Of a DNA stretch of 35,861 nt, positions 23,652 through 30,850 are shown piece by piece. Every line of letters begins with the position of its first letter. Within the stretch, counting starts at the first letter, position 1. The notes below the pieces were generated by a model. It was given only the letters and a program-made list of their open reading frames with translations, was not told the origin of the DNA and did no database searches. The DNA lies in NCBI GenBank assembly GCA_910585015.1, contig CAJUCT010000037.1:1-35861 (forward strand), given 5' to 3'. The translations under genes were made by a program, and so were the position numbers. The DNA is from an uncultured Acetatifactor sp. (lineage in GTDB: Bacteria; Bacillota; Clostridia; Lachnospirales; Lachnospiraceae).

Positions 23652-23857
23652 ACGCCTACCTCAAACTTTCCCCGCAGCCAGCGGACAGCCTGACGCTTCC
23701 GGGAAAATTCCTCTGTCCATGCGTCCCTGGTGGTGTTGTCCACCGCTACCCATTTGCGGCCTTCCTTTGTCAGAAAAAGGCCAGAGGGAATACGGTGTTC
23801 TATGACCCGTCCAAGAAACGCTGAACTGACACGCTGAGTTTTAAGTTTCTTTTCCAT
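23648..23857 (-). CDS. Uncharacterised 69-aa basic protein
   Basis: It begins MEKKLKTQRVSSAFLGRVIE with GGAGGTGGTGCGG upstream. It is rich in Arg, Lys and Trp (TEEFSRKRQAVRWLRGKFEV), suggesting binding to nucleic acid. It overlaps both neighbours by a few bases, so all three genes are coupled. No known family. Confidence 0.7.
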   Translation of the reverse strand: MEKKLKTQRVSSAFLGRVIEHRIPSGLFLTKEGRKWVAVDNTTRDAWTEEFSRKRQAVRWLRGKFEVGV

Positions 23858-24056
23858 CCGCACCACCTCCAACAGCTTTGCTTTGGCTCTGACACATCAG
23901 ATAGTTTTCAGTTGGTGTCCAGTCGGAAACTACGATTTCCATGTGCTTATCACACAGAAAATCACCCTCGCCGATGTACTGGCAGCAGTCGCAAATGCCA
24001 GGATCACAGAACTTCCTGGGCTTGGAGGTCTTGCGTCTAGCTCTCCTTTTTGCCAT
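23841..24056 (-). CDS. Small Cys-rich protein (71 aa), possible zinc binding
   Basis: A basic start MAKRRARRKTSKPRKFCD is followed by CDCCQYIGEGDFLCDKHME, which gives at least four cysteines and a histidine that could hold zinc. The tail is hydrophilic. GAGGGCGGGTGAG precedes the ATG. It overlaps the next gene by 17 bases. It may bind DNA or RNA. Family unknown. Confidence 0.7.
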   Translation of the reverse strand: MAKRRARRKTSKPRKFCDPGICDCCQYIGEGDFLCDKHMEIVVSDWTPTENYLMCQSQSKAVGGGADGKET

Positions 24057-24060
24057 GACC

Positions 24061-24597
24061 TCACCCGCCCTCTCTGCTCAGATGCCGTTCCAACAGGGTA
24101 CAGTAGCCATGTACTCGGTCAATGGACAGCTCTACCCACTCACCGCAAGCTGTTTGATCTCCGCTTACAGGCTCCAGCCTGATTTTCCCGTTCTCATGGG
24201 ATTCACGAACCCGAATACAGGTATCACCGAAGAAGTAGCAAACTGTCCCATCTTCCTGTTCCATCCGGGTCAAGCTGGGGATGGCCACAGTATCCCGCAT
24301 CTGCTCCAAAATATAGCAGTCCTCAACCTTCCAGCCGTTGATGTCTCGTTCCTCGGCCATGTAGTAATCCAGACGGACGCCCTGATCGGTTCCATCCAGG
24401 CAGTTACCGAAGATAGAATAGCCGCCCATGTTGGGCCAGAACGCCTTGTTGTCGCTGGAAATGCAATAGGTACGGCTCAACAGAGAGTACGGTTTCTTAA
24501 AGCTATCTTCCGTGAAAATGATGTGCGCCGTCAGATCTTCCCTGGGAGAAGTTTTCTTCAAATCCCTAAAAATCTGCTTCAAATCAGAATATTTCAT
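24061..24597 (-). CDS. Uncharacterised 178-aa protein
   Basis: From MKYSDLKQIFRDLKKTSPRE the protein is alpha/beta, with DLTAHIIFTEDSFKKPYSLL, a strand CYFFGDTCIRV and LEPVSGDQ. There is no membrane segment. The ATG at 24597 follows GGGGAGAATTTGGC; the frame extends to 24792 but has no site there and overlaps the next gene. It lies 4 bases from the Cys-rich gene. Function unknown. Confidence 0.75.
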   Translation of the reverse strand: MKYSDLKQIFRDLKKTSPREDLTAHIIFTEDSFKKPYSLLSRTYCISSDNKAFWPNMGGYSIFGNCLDGTDQGVRLDYYMAEERDINGWKVEDCYILEQMRDTVAIPSLTRMEQEDGTVCYFFGDTCIRVRESHENGKIRLEPVSGDQTACGEWVELSIDRVHGYCTLLERHLSREGG

Positions 24598-24613
24598 GCC
24601 AAATTCTCCCCTT

Positions 24614-24850
24614 CTACAGAAAGTCCATTTCGCACAGACAGCCGATCCAATAGGAGGGGCCAGGCGTGTGTGCAAAGTTGCAGTTTTCAATCCTGCTCTT
24701 GACCTTTGCAAGCTCCTCCGCCCGCTGCTCCGGGTGATCGCTGATGAATGTCCTTGTCTCCTGCCGTCCCTGCTCAAAGGTGGCATAGTCAAAGGTTTCT
24801 CCCATAATGCGCCGCAGGGCCACAGCCGACATTCTTACTTTTTCACACAT
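24614..24850 (-). CDS. Uncharacterised 78-aa protein
   Basis: It reads MCEKVRMSAVALRRIMGETF with a helical centre (EQRAEELAKVKSRIEN) and a C-terminal WIGCLCEMDF. AAAGGAGCAAGCGA precedes the ATG. It is the first gene after the terminator at 24893-24928, so it probably has its own promoter or receives read-through. Function unknown. Confidence 0.75.
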   Translation of the reverse strand: MCEKVRMSAVALRRIMGETFDYATFEQGRQETRTFISDHPEQRAEELAKVKSRIENCNFAHTPGPSYWIGCLCEMDFL

Positions 24851-24892
24851 TCGCTTGCTCCTTTCGTTGATATAACGCTAAAAAAACAGACA

Positions 24893-24928
24893 GCCCGGCA
24901 TCCCTGCTGAAAAGCAGAGACACCGGGC
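24893..24928 (-). terminator. Terminator of the YqaJ operon
   Basis: GCCCGG (24893-24898) and CCGGGC (24923-24928) enclose a second stem (CTGCT / AGCAG). On the minus strand the hairpin is followed by a run of seven T. It ends the transcript from 27733 to 24948. Confidence 0.8.
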
Positions 24929-24947
24929 AATCATAGCGCATCCTATC

Positions 24948-25739
24948 TTAGCTGGCCTCTGCCAGCTCCGGCACCAACTGGGCGGCGTTCACGATCTCCA
25001 TGAACTGCTGGCCGAACGTCCTGGCATGGTCGGCTTCCTCCGGGGTAAGCATACTGACAGCCTCGAAGTTGAACAAGGCATAGGGCTTACCCTGTTTGCT
25101 GGTAGCCTTTTCCAAGGTAATTTTCGTGACCACGCTACTGATCGGCGTTAAGGTACTGATAAGGCGGGTGGAGTATTTGAGGAACCTGGGCTTGCTGGTA
25201 ACAGGGACACGCACCAGCAGCGGAATGATGTTGTTGGGCCGCAGCAGGAACAGCAGCACCGATTCCTTACAGGCTTTGGCGTTGCTGTCCCCATCCTTGG
25301 AACCAAAATCATTGTAGGGACAGTGGGCGCAGGCTTTCCCGTCAAAGGAAATGATGCTGTTCTGGCTCACACAAACAGGCGGCGTACCCTCCACAGGGTC
25401 AGGCGTATCCCAATAGGCCCTGGGCGTGGTGTAGTCAAGCACAATGCCCGTCAGCTCCATGGCAGCCTCGTTCCCCGCCAACCCAGGCACCTCAAACACA
25501 GTGGAGCCGCCAGAGGGAGACTTCACAATGTCGAACAGGTCAAGGGACAAAGGCTGGCTTTTCAGATTGGCCCGGATGATGTCAAGGGCATTGTTGGTCA
25601 GGGCAATGTAGCTGGAATTGACCGGAGCCAGCGCAGTATTATCAGCAGTAGCAACCACAGGAGCAACTTGCTCCGCAGGGGGCTTTTGCAACTCCTGTAC
25701 CTTGCCGCTCATACGGCTTTTGAGTTTCGTGTTGTCCAT
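24948..25739 (-). CDS. Putative ssDNA-binding or annealing protein of a recombination module
   Basis: This 263-aa protein is assigned by position and features, not a certain family. It follows the YqaJ exonuclease by 13 bp. The middle has C..N, then KACAHCPYNDFGSKDGDSN and KACKES, a four-cysteine pattern seen in phage and element single-strand-binding proteins. The first 40 residues are a Pro/Ala/Val linker (LQKPPAEQVAPVVATADN). GGAGG precedes the ATG. The strong terminator follows. A lambda-type exonuclease usually needs an annealing partner, so that role is inferred. Confidence 0.6.
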   Translation of the reverse strand: MDNTKLKSRMSGKVQELQKPPAEQVAPVVATADNTALAPVNSSYIALTNNALDIIRANLKSQPLSLDLFDIVKSPSGGSTVFEVPGLAGNEAAMELTGIVLDYTTPRAYWDTPDPVEGTPPVCVSQNSIISFDGKACAHCPYNDFGSKDGDSNAKACKESVLLFLLRPNNIIPLLVRVPVTSKPRFLKYSTRLISTLTPISSVVTKITLEKATSKQGKPYALFNFEAVSMLTPEEADHARTFGQQFMEIVNAAQLVPELAEAS

Positions 25740-25752
25740 AATGAACCTCCGT

Positions 25753-26697
25753 TCAGCTTGCCGCCTTGATGGTAAAGCGGCGATAGGATGACTTGTTAGC
25801 GTACTTTTTATAGAGAGTGGGATGCTCGGCTTTCAAGGTCTTGCTGTCAAGCCGCTCCTGGGCTACGCTTTTCCAGGTCACGACACGGCCCCCAGCGGTG
25901 CCTACCTCATTCTCACCCATCATCTCCTTCAGCAGATTTTCGGCCTTCTGCTTTTTCTCGGTGACGATCTCCAACTGCGCACAGGCTTCATCGTATTCGG
26001 AGAGCAGATCGGCGGCAGTATCTGGCAGGGTAATGTGAGATTTGGGCGTACTGCTGGGGAACCGCTGGGCCAGGAACTTAGCCGAAGCATCGGAGCCATC
26101 CAGCGGCGGGGGTGTGCAATCCTGCACATGATTCCAGAAATCAGTTTCCAGCTCAATGAGCATGGAGATCAATTCCTCGTCCCGTTCCACGAACTTCCAG
26201 CGGAAGGTATTGCCGCCAATGAGAACGGCGATATAGGCCCCAGCATAGCCAGTCACCGCCATGTAGTGCTGAATCTGGCACATATACTCGTCAGGAATCG
26301 TATCTTCCCATTCCCCAGCCTTGTAAGCGGAGGCTGTCTTGGCCTCGAAAATACAGGTGCCATAATCTGGGACTTCACAGATACCGTCCAGGTTCGCCAG
26401 CATGAAAGGGTGTTCCTCGCTCTGGAGAAGGTTCTTAAACTGGCTGACCTCAATTCCGGTGCGCTTCGTGAACTCAGCCCGGACAAACGGCTCCAACTGC
26501 GTACCCCAGTAAGCAGCTTCCCCGGCCTCCTGGGGCGGGATCTGGCCCGTCTTATCCATCCACAGCTCCACAGGGGACTTGTAGCGGTTGATACCGCAGA
26601 CTACGGATGCGTCCGAGCCGCCGATGCCCTGTTTCCGATACTCCAGCCAGTCGGCATAGGGCATATCCTCAGTAGAAACAAGGATTTTTGCAGACAT
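25753..26697 (-). CDS. YqaJ-type (lambda exonuclease family) recombination nuclease
   Basis: This 314-aa protein has the start RKQGIGGSDASVVCGINRYK of the YqaJ domain. Catalytic residues are visible as Asp104 in ANLDG and Glu118-x-Lys120 in FEAKTAS, with CQIQHYMAVTG providing a conserved Gln. These enzymes digest one strand of a double-stranded end 5' to 3' during homologous recombination. The C-terminal half (about 230-300) is a charged coiled coil and winged end. AAAGGAGGACTATCAAA precedes the ATG. It sits between DUF932 and the putative annealing protein, a common clostridial element set. Confidence 0.93.
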   Translation of the reverse strand: MSAKILVSTEDMPYADWLEYRKQGIGGSDASVVCGINRYKSPVELWMDKTGQIPPQEAGEAAYWGTQLEPFVRAEFTKRTGIEVSQFKNLLQSEEHPFMLANLDGICEVPDYGTCIFEAKTASAYKAGEWEDTIPDEYMCQIQHYMAVTGYAGAYIAVLIGGNTFRWKFVERDEELISMLIELETDFWNHVQDCTPPPLDGSDASAKFLAQRFPSSTPKSHITLPDTAADLLSEYDEACAQLEIVTEKKQKAENLLKEMMGENEVGTAGGRVVTWKSVAQERLDSKTLKAEHPTLYKKYANKSSYRRFTIKAAS

Positions 26698-26712
26698 TTT
26701 GATAGTCCTCCT

Positions 26713-27648
26713 TTACGCCGCCGCCAGCACCATCTTGTACGCCTTGTCGATCATGGGGTTGCCCTCCACAGTGCGCAGGAACAGGTTTTCGTTGTAGTTC
26801 TTGGTCTTGCGGATGGGGTCGGCATGGGTAGCAAAATCGCTGATAGCGTTGATGAAACGGTATCCGTTCCGGCCCACGTTGGACAGATCGGGAGCGTCCC
26901 AATACCGCCGCTTCATGTCCTCCAACAGCCGCAGATTGTTCTTGCGCTGCACATCGGGCATATCGGTGTCAACAGGAAAGAACTCCTGCATGAACTCCGC
27001 GACCTTCTTATCGGTCAGCCTGATCCTGGACAGGGTATCAATGCCACGGCCCAGCTCGCCCATGTATTTTTCAGCCAGTCCAAGGGTTTCCTCAGCCTCA
27101 TGGACACGGAGCATGACGTTCTCGGTGTGCTTGGTAGTCCAGATACGCTTGGCGCTGTTGAGGGCCAGATTAAGCGTGTTCTGGCACACCACCCGGATAG
27201 GGGTCATAGCGACCTTGATACCGGAGCTGCCATCGTGGGAGTTCATCACCACCAGATAGGGCGCGATTTCATCCCCGGCGATGATGTAACGATGCGGCAT
27301 CCGGGCCAGCATCCAGACCTTGCGGCCACCCTGCAAGGCCCCGGCAGTCTCATAGGTCACGCCAGCACCCAGCAGATCATCGGTGAACTGGAAAGCATCC
27401 TCGTTCTGCACCACCTTGTAGCGGTCGCTGACGATACCCAGAGCGGCGTTGTCGGTGCTGCGCAGATTGACACGGTAGCCAGGGATCAGGGAACCGTTCT
27501 CGGTGTAGACATTTTTCTGCACGACCTCCCAATCCAGACCAGCACAGATCAGGGCATCGGCAGAGGTCGGAGCCTCCTGCACTTCCGTTCCCAGGCCATG
27601 CCAGGGCTTTTCACGGACATAGAACATGGTTTCGACGTTAGCGGGCAT
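26713..27648 (-). CDS. DUF932 domain protein
   Basis: From MPANVETMFYVREKPWHGLG the sequence matches DUF932 across its length: WHGLGTEV, RVNLRSTDNAALGIVSDRYK, GARVTYETA-type turns, MLARMPHRYIIAGDEIAPYL and RVVCQNTLNLAL. The family includes phage and plasmid proteins near recombination genes, and its reaction is unknown. AAGGAGGAAAG lies inside the end of the 27-aa gene just upstream, so translation of the two is coupled. 311 aa is close to the typical length. Confidence 0.9.
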   Translation of the reverse strand: MPANVETMFYVREKPWHGLGTEVQEAPTSADALICAGLDWEVVQKNVYTENGSLIPGYRVNLRSTDNAALGIVSDRYKVVQNEDAFQFTDDLLGAGVTYETAGALQGGRKVWMLARMPHRYIIAGDEIAPYLVVMNSHDGSSGIKVAMTPIRVVCQNTLNLALNSAKRIWTTKHTENVMLRVHEAEETLGLAEKYMGELGRGIDTLSRIRLTDKKVAEFMQEFFPVDTDMPDVQRKNNLRLLEDMKRRYWDAPDLSNVGRNGYRFINAISDFATHADPIRKTKNYNENLFLRTVEGNPMIDKAYKMVLAAA

Positions 27649-27649
27649 C

Positions 27650-27733
27650 TTACTTTCCTCCTTCCAGTTGTGCGGCCAGCCAGATAATGAATTTGCTGGC
27701 ACCCTTGCCCATCAGTTTCAGAATAAATTTCAT
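27650..27733 (-). CDS. 27-aa peptide gene at the head of the recombination operon
   Basis: ATG at 27733 opens a 28-codon frame (MKFILKLMGKGASKFIIWLA..., ending QLEGGK). AGGAGGG lies seven bases upstream, the stop is one base before the DUF932 ATG, and its last codons contain the DUF932 ribosome binding site. The peptide is amphipathic and basic with hydrophobic stretches. It may be a leader peptide, or a small membrane-active or structural protein. Confidence 0.65.
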   Translation of the reverse strand: MKFILKLMGKGASKFIIWLAAQLEGGK

Positions 27734-27835
27734 AAGCAACCCTCCTGCTTCAAGATAAAGGTATAATATCTATTTCATTTTTTTAACTATCCGCTCTCTA
27801 TGAACCGTGGGAGCATACAAAAAAAGAAAACTTTC

Positions 27836-27885
27836 CAAACCAAAGAACACTAAAGTAAACTGATATAAACCAATATGGTCTGATT
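27836..27885 (+). repeat. 10-bp phased direct repeats upstream of the HTH gene
   Basis: Successive 10-base units are CAAACCAAAG, AACACTAAAG, TAAACTGATA, TAAACCAATA and TGGTCTGATT. The core AAAC[CT] recurs once per helical turn. They lie between the divergent HTH gene (27909) and the recombination operon. They resemble the array at 34219-34278 and are a plausible binding site for the HTH protein. Confidence 0.55.
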
Positions 27886-27908
27886 TTTGTTTGCAGGAGG
27901 AAAAAATA

Positions 27909-28082
27909 ATGCTTGAACGTGTGCCTGATATTCTGACCTTTAATGAGTGTAAATGTCTTTTGAAAGTTGGAAAAAATACGTTGCTCGACCTTCTCCATAA
28001 TGGAGACATACAGGCTTTCAGAATCGGAAACCGTTGGAAGATACCCAAGGCTGCTGTAATAGAGTACATCAAATATCTATAA
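27909..28082 (+). CDS. Excisionase-type helix-turn-helix protein (57 aa)
   Basis: The start is MLERVPDILTFNECKCLLKV, an N-terminal HTH of the MerR/excisionase type; GKNTLLDLLHNGDIQAFRIG and RWKIPKAAVIEYIKY give the wing and final helix. The ATG follows AGGAGGAAAAAATA. It lies next to 10-bp phased repeats like those an excisionase might bind. It is the only plus-strand gene between 18.5 and 33.7 kb and probably regulates either the recombination operon or element excision. The serine recombinase at 76-1593 has no closer Xis candidate apart from the 60-aa gene. Confidence 0.85.
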   Translation: MLERVPDILTFNECKCLLKVGKNTLLDLLHNGDIQAFRIGNRWKIPKAAVIEYIKYL

Positions 28083-28086
28083 AGAA

Positions 28087-28118
28087 AGTGGGACTACTCA
28101 TAATCGAGTAGTCCCACT
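28087..28118. terminator. Hairpin after the HTH gene
   Basis: The 13-bp perfect stem AGTGGGACTACTC / GAGTAGTCCCACT has a six-base loop and directly follows the HTH stop. T-runs are short, but the stem alone is a likely terminator for both the HTH gene and the convergent zinc-ribbon operon. Confidence 0.7.
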
Positions 28119-28178
28119 AATCCCTATTGCTTTACGTTTTAGTGAAGTAATCTATCAGTACCCGATGCCCTTTCAGCC

Positions 28179-28949
28179 TCATGCCGTCGGAAAACTCATA
28201 GCGCCTATGACAAGCAATACGATGCAGACCAAAACTATCACAATCTTTCGACCCTTGAACGCTGGCACCAGTTTTGTAACGGGCGGCAGTATGAGTAAAC
28301 CAGCCAAAATCCATGACACGGACATCACAATCGCATCACCAATAAACATCAACGCTATAAGTATGTAAGACAAACCTAAGAGCCAGCGGATTATTAGGCC
28401 AATGATATGTGTGGCTGTCCTGCCCGTAGCTGCAACTGCGGCCTTGGCTCCCTCCATTTGCTCCGAACGCTGTTTGGCTTTCTCCACTTTAGCCTTTTGC
28501 TCGGCCTCCATACGAACCTTCGCTTCTGCCTCGGCCTTAATGCGCAATTCCGCTTCTGCTCTCTCCCGCTCTTTGGCTTCAGCCTCCGCTTTGGCTCTGC
28601 GTGCTTCCTCTGCCTTGGCCCTCCTGTCAGCTTCCTCTTTGGCCTTTTTGTCAGCCTCCGCTTTGGCTTTTTTCTCCGCTTCTACACGGGCCTTGGCCTC
28701 TGCCTCCGCTTTGATACGGAGTTCCATTTCCACCCGTGCGCGCTCTTTAGCTTCGGCTTCTTCTCTGGCTTTTCGTGCCTGTTCCTCTTTAGCCTTGGCA
28801 GCAGCCGCTTCTTGAGCCTTCCGCTCGGCCTCTGCTCGGCGCTCGGCTTCTTCCTTGGCGGCGGTTTCGTCCTGCTTTTTACCGCATTCGTCGCAGAACA
28901 TATCTTCATCTTCTAAAATTGCGCCGCAAAAGAGACATTTTTTGCTCAT
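28179..28949 (-). CDS. Zinc-ribbon protein with charged helix and C-terminal membrane segments
   Basis: From MSKKCLFCGAILEDEDMFCD a CxxC-x10-CxxC zinc ribbon covers residues 5-22. Residues about 28-175 are low-complexity Ala/Glu/Lys/Arg helix (AEAEAKARVEAEKKAKAEAD). The C-terminal third has three hydrophobic stretches (IIGLIIRWLLGLSYILIALM; VSWILAGLLILP; IVIVLVCIVLLVIGAM). This would be a membrane-anchored protein with a long cytosolic arm. AAGGAGGG precedes the ATG at 28949; a longer frame upstream is inside the neighbour. It is the last of three co-oriented genes whose products share the same ribbon, so it may be the membrane unit of one system. Confidence 0.8.
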   Translation of the reverse strand: MSKKCLFCGAILEDEDMFCDECGKKQDETAAKEEAERRAEAERKAQEAAAAKAKEEQARKAREEAEAKERARVEMELRIKAEAEAKARVEAEKKAKAEADKKAKEEADRRAKAEEARRAKAEAEAKERERAEAELRIKAEAEAKVRMEAEQKAKVEKAKQRSEQMEGAKAAVAATGRTATHIIGLIIRWLLGLSYILIALMFIGDAIVMSVSWILAGLLILPPVTKLVPAFKGRKIVIVLVCIVLLVIGAMSFPTA

Positions 28950-28960
28950 AATGCCCTCCT

Positions 28961-30850
28961 TCACTCTATCTTTGCTCCACAGCCGGAGCAGAATTTTTTG
29001 CCGGGTCTTAGTTTGGCTCCACATTGTGAGCAAAACCGTATTGGATCTAATGAACTCCCACAGAACTTGCAAAATTTAGCTGTCGGCTTGTTTTCTTTAC
29101 TGCAAACAGGACAGATTTTAGGGTGTATTTGTTTCAGCACTGACAGCAATTTTAGAACCTCTGCCTGCGCAGTTAAATCAGAATTGTGCTTCTCAATTTT
29201 ACAATTCGTCGTACAAGATGCGATTGTTGCTTGCTCGTGACTTGAATTGTGAATTGTTGAAGGATAGATAATCTTTGGTATTTGCGGAACCTCATGCACT
29301 AATTGAACAATAGATTTTAAGTCCTTAAAGAACTGAAGTTGAGCCGCTTTACCCTGGGGTAAAATAAGACAATAATCATTTATCCAAAAATCGCCATTCT
29401 CAATATTATCTATCTGATCTCCGCTGAAATCACCAATATAAATATCCGACTTTCCAAAATCTCTCCACTTAATAAATCCAGCTCTTTTGTGTTCTGCTTT
29501 ACAGTAAAAACCAGTTTCAGTAATCGCATATCCCTTTGATTTTTCGGTATAAAAATTCCACGGCATACCAGTTGGACGAACTACATAAACTGGCTCGTCA
29601 GGAGGTATTTGGAGGGATTGCCGCATACCAGAAAGTTTTTGGTTGTCTGAAAGAGCAATTCCGTTCGAGTGCAGAAAATACCCTTTTGCAGCGTCCAATT
29701 TAGGAAGTAGGCGATTTATTAAGAAAGCTGGGATTTCGTTCAAAATAATTTCATCATTCTTGATATATCCGCATTGTGAACTGACTTTCAAAAACTCATC
29801 AAGGGTTTCGTCACTTGTCCCAGTCAACTTACAGATTTGCTTGCGGACTTTACGAATATCTGTACCAGCATCATAGACTATAAATTTTGTCGATTTGAGA
29901 ATGTCAAATGCCCTCAAATAGCAGTTCAGCGAATCACAGCTTGAAAAGATATTGGATACAAAGTCGCATTCGGCCTTATAAACCGCGATCTCATTCTCGG
30001 AAGAAAAAGCAATTCCATCATACGTCAAATCAACAATTTCATCGAAAATAATATCATTCGTAATCGCCTTTTTGATTGGACGAAGTAACTTGACACACTG
30101 GCCTATTTGTTTTTGATCCTCCGAAGCTCGAAGGTCTGTCTCAAACCATTTATCGTTGTATTTCTTTACAAAATCAACTGCTGACGATTCCCCCCAAAAT
30201 GCAGCTTTTTCAATTAGTTCATACCCGATTTCCGGAACCTTTCTTACCCCATTTACCCCTTTCAAATGCCATGTGCCTAGCCGATACAATGCCGTGGGAT
30301 AATCTTTATTTGCAGCAGCCTGTGTATATCTATAGGCATCCCGTTCGTTTTTCAAGACCTGTTTAATATCTCCTGACGCACACCAAGCCCCCATGTATGA
30401 TAACGCAGCCGCATCGCCTAAACTAGCCGCCTTTTGTATAAGCGCGACTCCTCTTTCATACGCCGCGCTATCACTTCCAGGACCTTCAAAGAGCATTTCA
30501 AAGGTTCCTTTAGTTCTGTTCGCCACATAAAGCATGATGCCCCAAATCGCCATTGCTGCCGGGTTATTCTGCTCCATGGCCTGCCTGATATTACTTGTTC
30601 CCTCCGCATCCTGTGTCCATGTTTTCATTTTTTGAATTGCATATTGTATATAGGTATACTCTGCAAAAACATTTCCAGCCAGAGCGTGTTTAGCAATCTC
30701 CGTGTAGTTCTTTTCCTTCTGGAGTTGTCTAATATCGTGGATAGGTTTCTCTTTTTCGCCTTTGCGACTTATGCCGTCTACGGAGGTACCGCACAAAGGG
30801 CAGTATCGCATTTCCGGTTTTAGTACCAAACCGCATTTCCCACAAGTCAT
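28961..30850 (-). CDS. Zinc-ribbon, Sel1-repeat protein with probable PH-like domain and C-terminal ribbons
   Basis: The 629-aa protein begins with a zinc ribbon (C3, C6, C17, C20). Residues about 45-215 contain Sel1-like helical repeats (GVALIQKAASLGDAAALSYM; AYRYTQAAANKDYPTALYRL). A segment near 425-500 (GYAITETGFYCK, FIKWRDFGKSDIYIGDF) has the rhythm of a bacterial PH-like domain. The last 55 residues carry three or more CxxC pairs (CPVCSKEN, CKFCGSS, CSQCGAK, CSGCGAK). Sel1 repeats usually bind proteins. It overlaps the upstream gene by an ATGA junction and follows GGGAGG, so the two are made together. Function unknown. Confidence 0.8.
   Translation of the reverse strand: MTCGKCGLVLKPEMRYCPLCGTSVDGISRKGEKEKPIHDIRQLQKEKNYTEIAKHALAGNVFAEYTYIQYAIQKMKTWTQDAEGTSNIRQAMEQNNPAAMAIWGIMLYVANRTKGTFEMLFEGPGSDSAAYERGVALIQKAASLGDAAALSYMGAWCASGDIKQVLKNERDAYRYTQAAANKDYPTALYRLGTWHLKGVNGVRKVPEIGYELIEKAAFWGESSAVDFVKKYNDKWFETDLRASEDQKQIGQCVKLLRPIKKAITNDIIFDEIVDLTYDGIAFSSENEIAVYKAECDFVSNIFSSCDSLNCYLRAFDILKSTKFIVYDAGTDIRKVRKQICKLTGTSDETLDEFLKVSSQCGYIKNDEIILNEIPAFLINRLLPKLDAAKGYFLHSNGIALSDNQKLSGMRQSLQIPPDEPVYVVRPTGMPWNFYTEKSKGYAITETGFYCKAEHKRAGFIKWRDFGKSDIYIGDFSGDQIDNIENGDFWINDYCLILPQGKAAQLQFFKDLKSIVQLVHEVPQIPKIIYPSTIHNSSHEQATIASCTTNCKIEKHNSDLTAQAEVLKLLSVLKQIHPKICPVCSKENKPTAKFCKFCGSSLDPIRFCSQCGAKLRPGKKFCSGCGAKIE

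Noticed and set aside
25822..27687. A 621-codon open frame on the plus strand
   Set aside because: It is antisense to the YqaJ and DUF932 genes, whose proteins show catalytic motifs and good ribosome binding sites. The antisense product has no recognisable domain.
28402..28916. Long plus-strand frames opposite the charged-helix protein
   Set aside because: They arise because Ala/Glu/Lys/Arg codons give few stops on the other strand; the minus-strand zinc-ribbon protein is the real gene.
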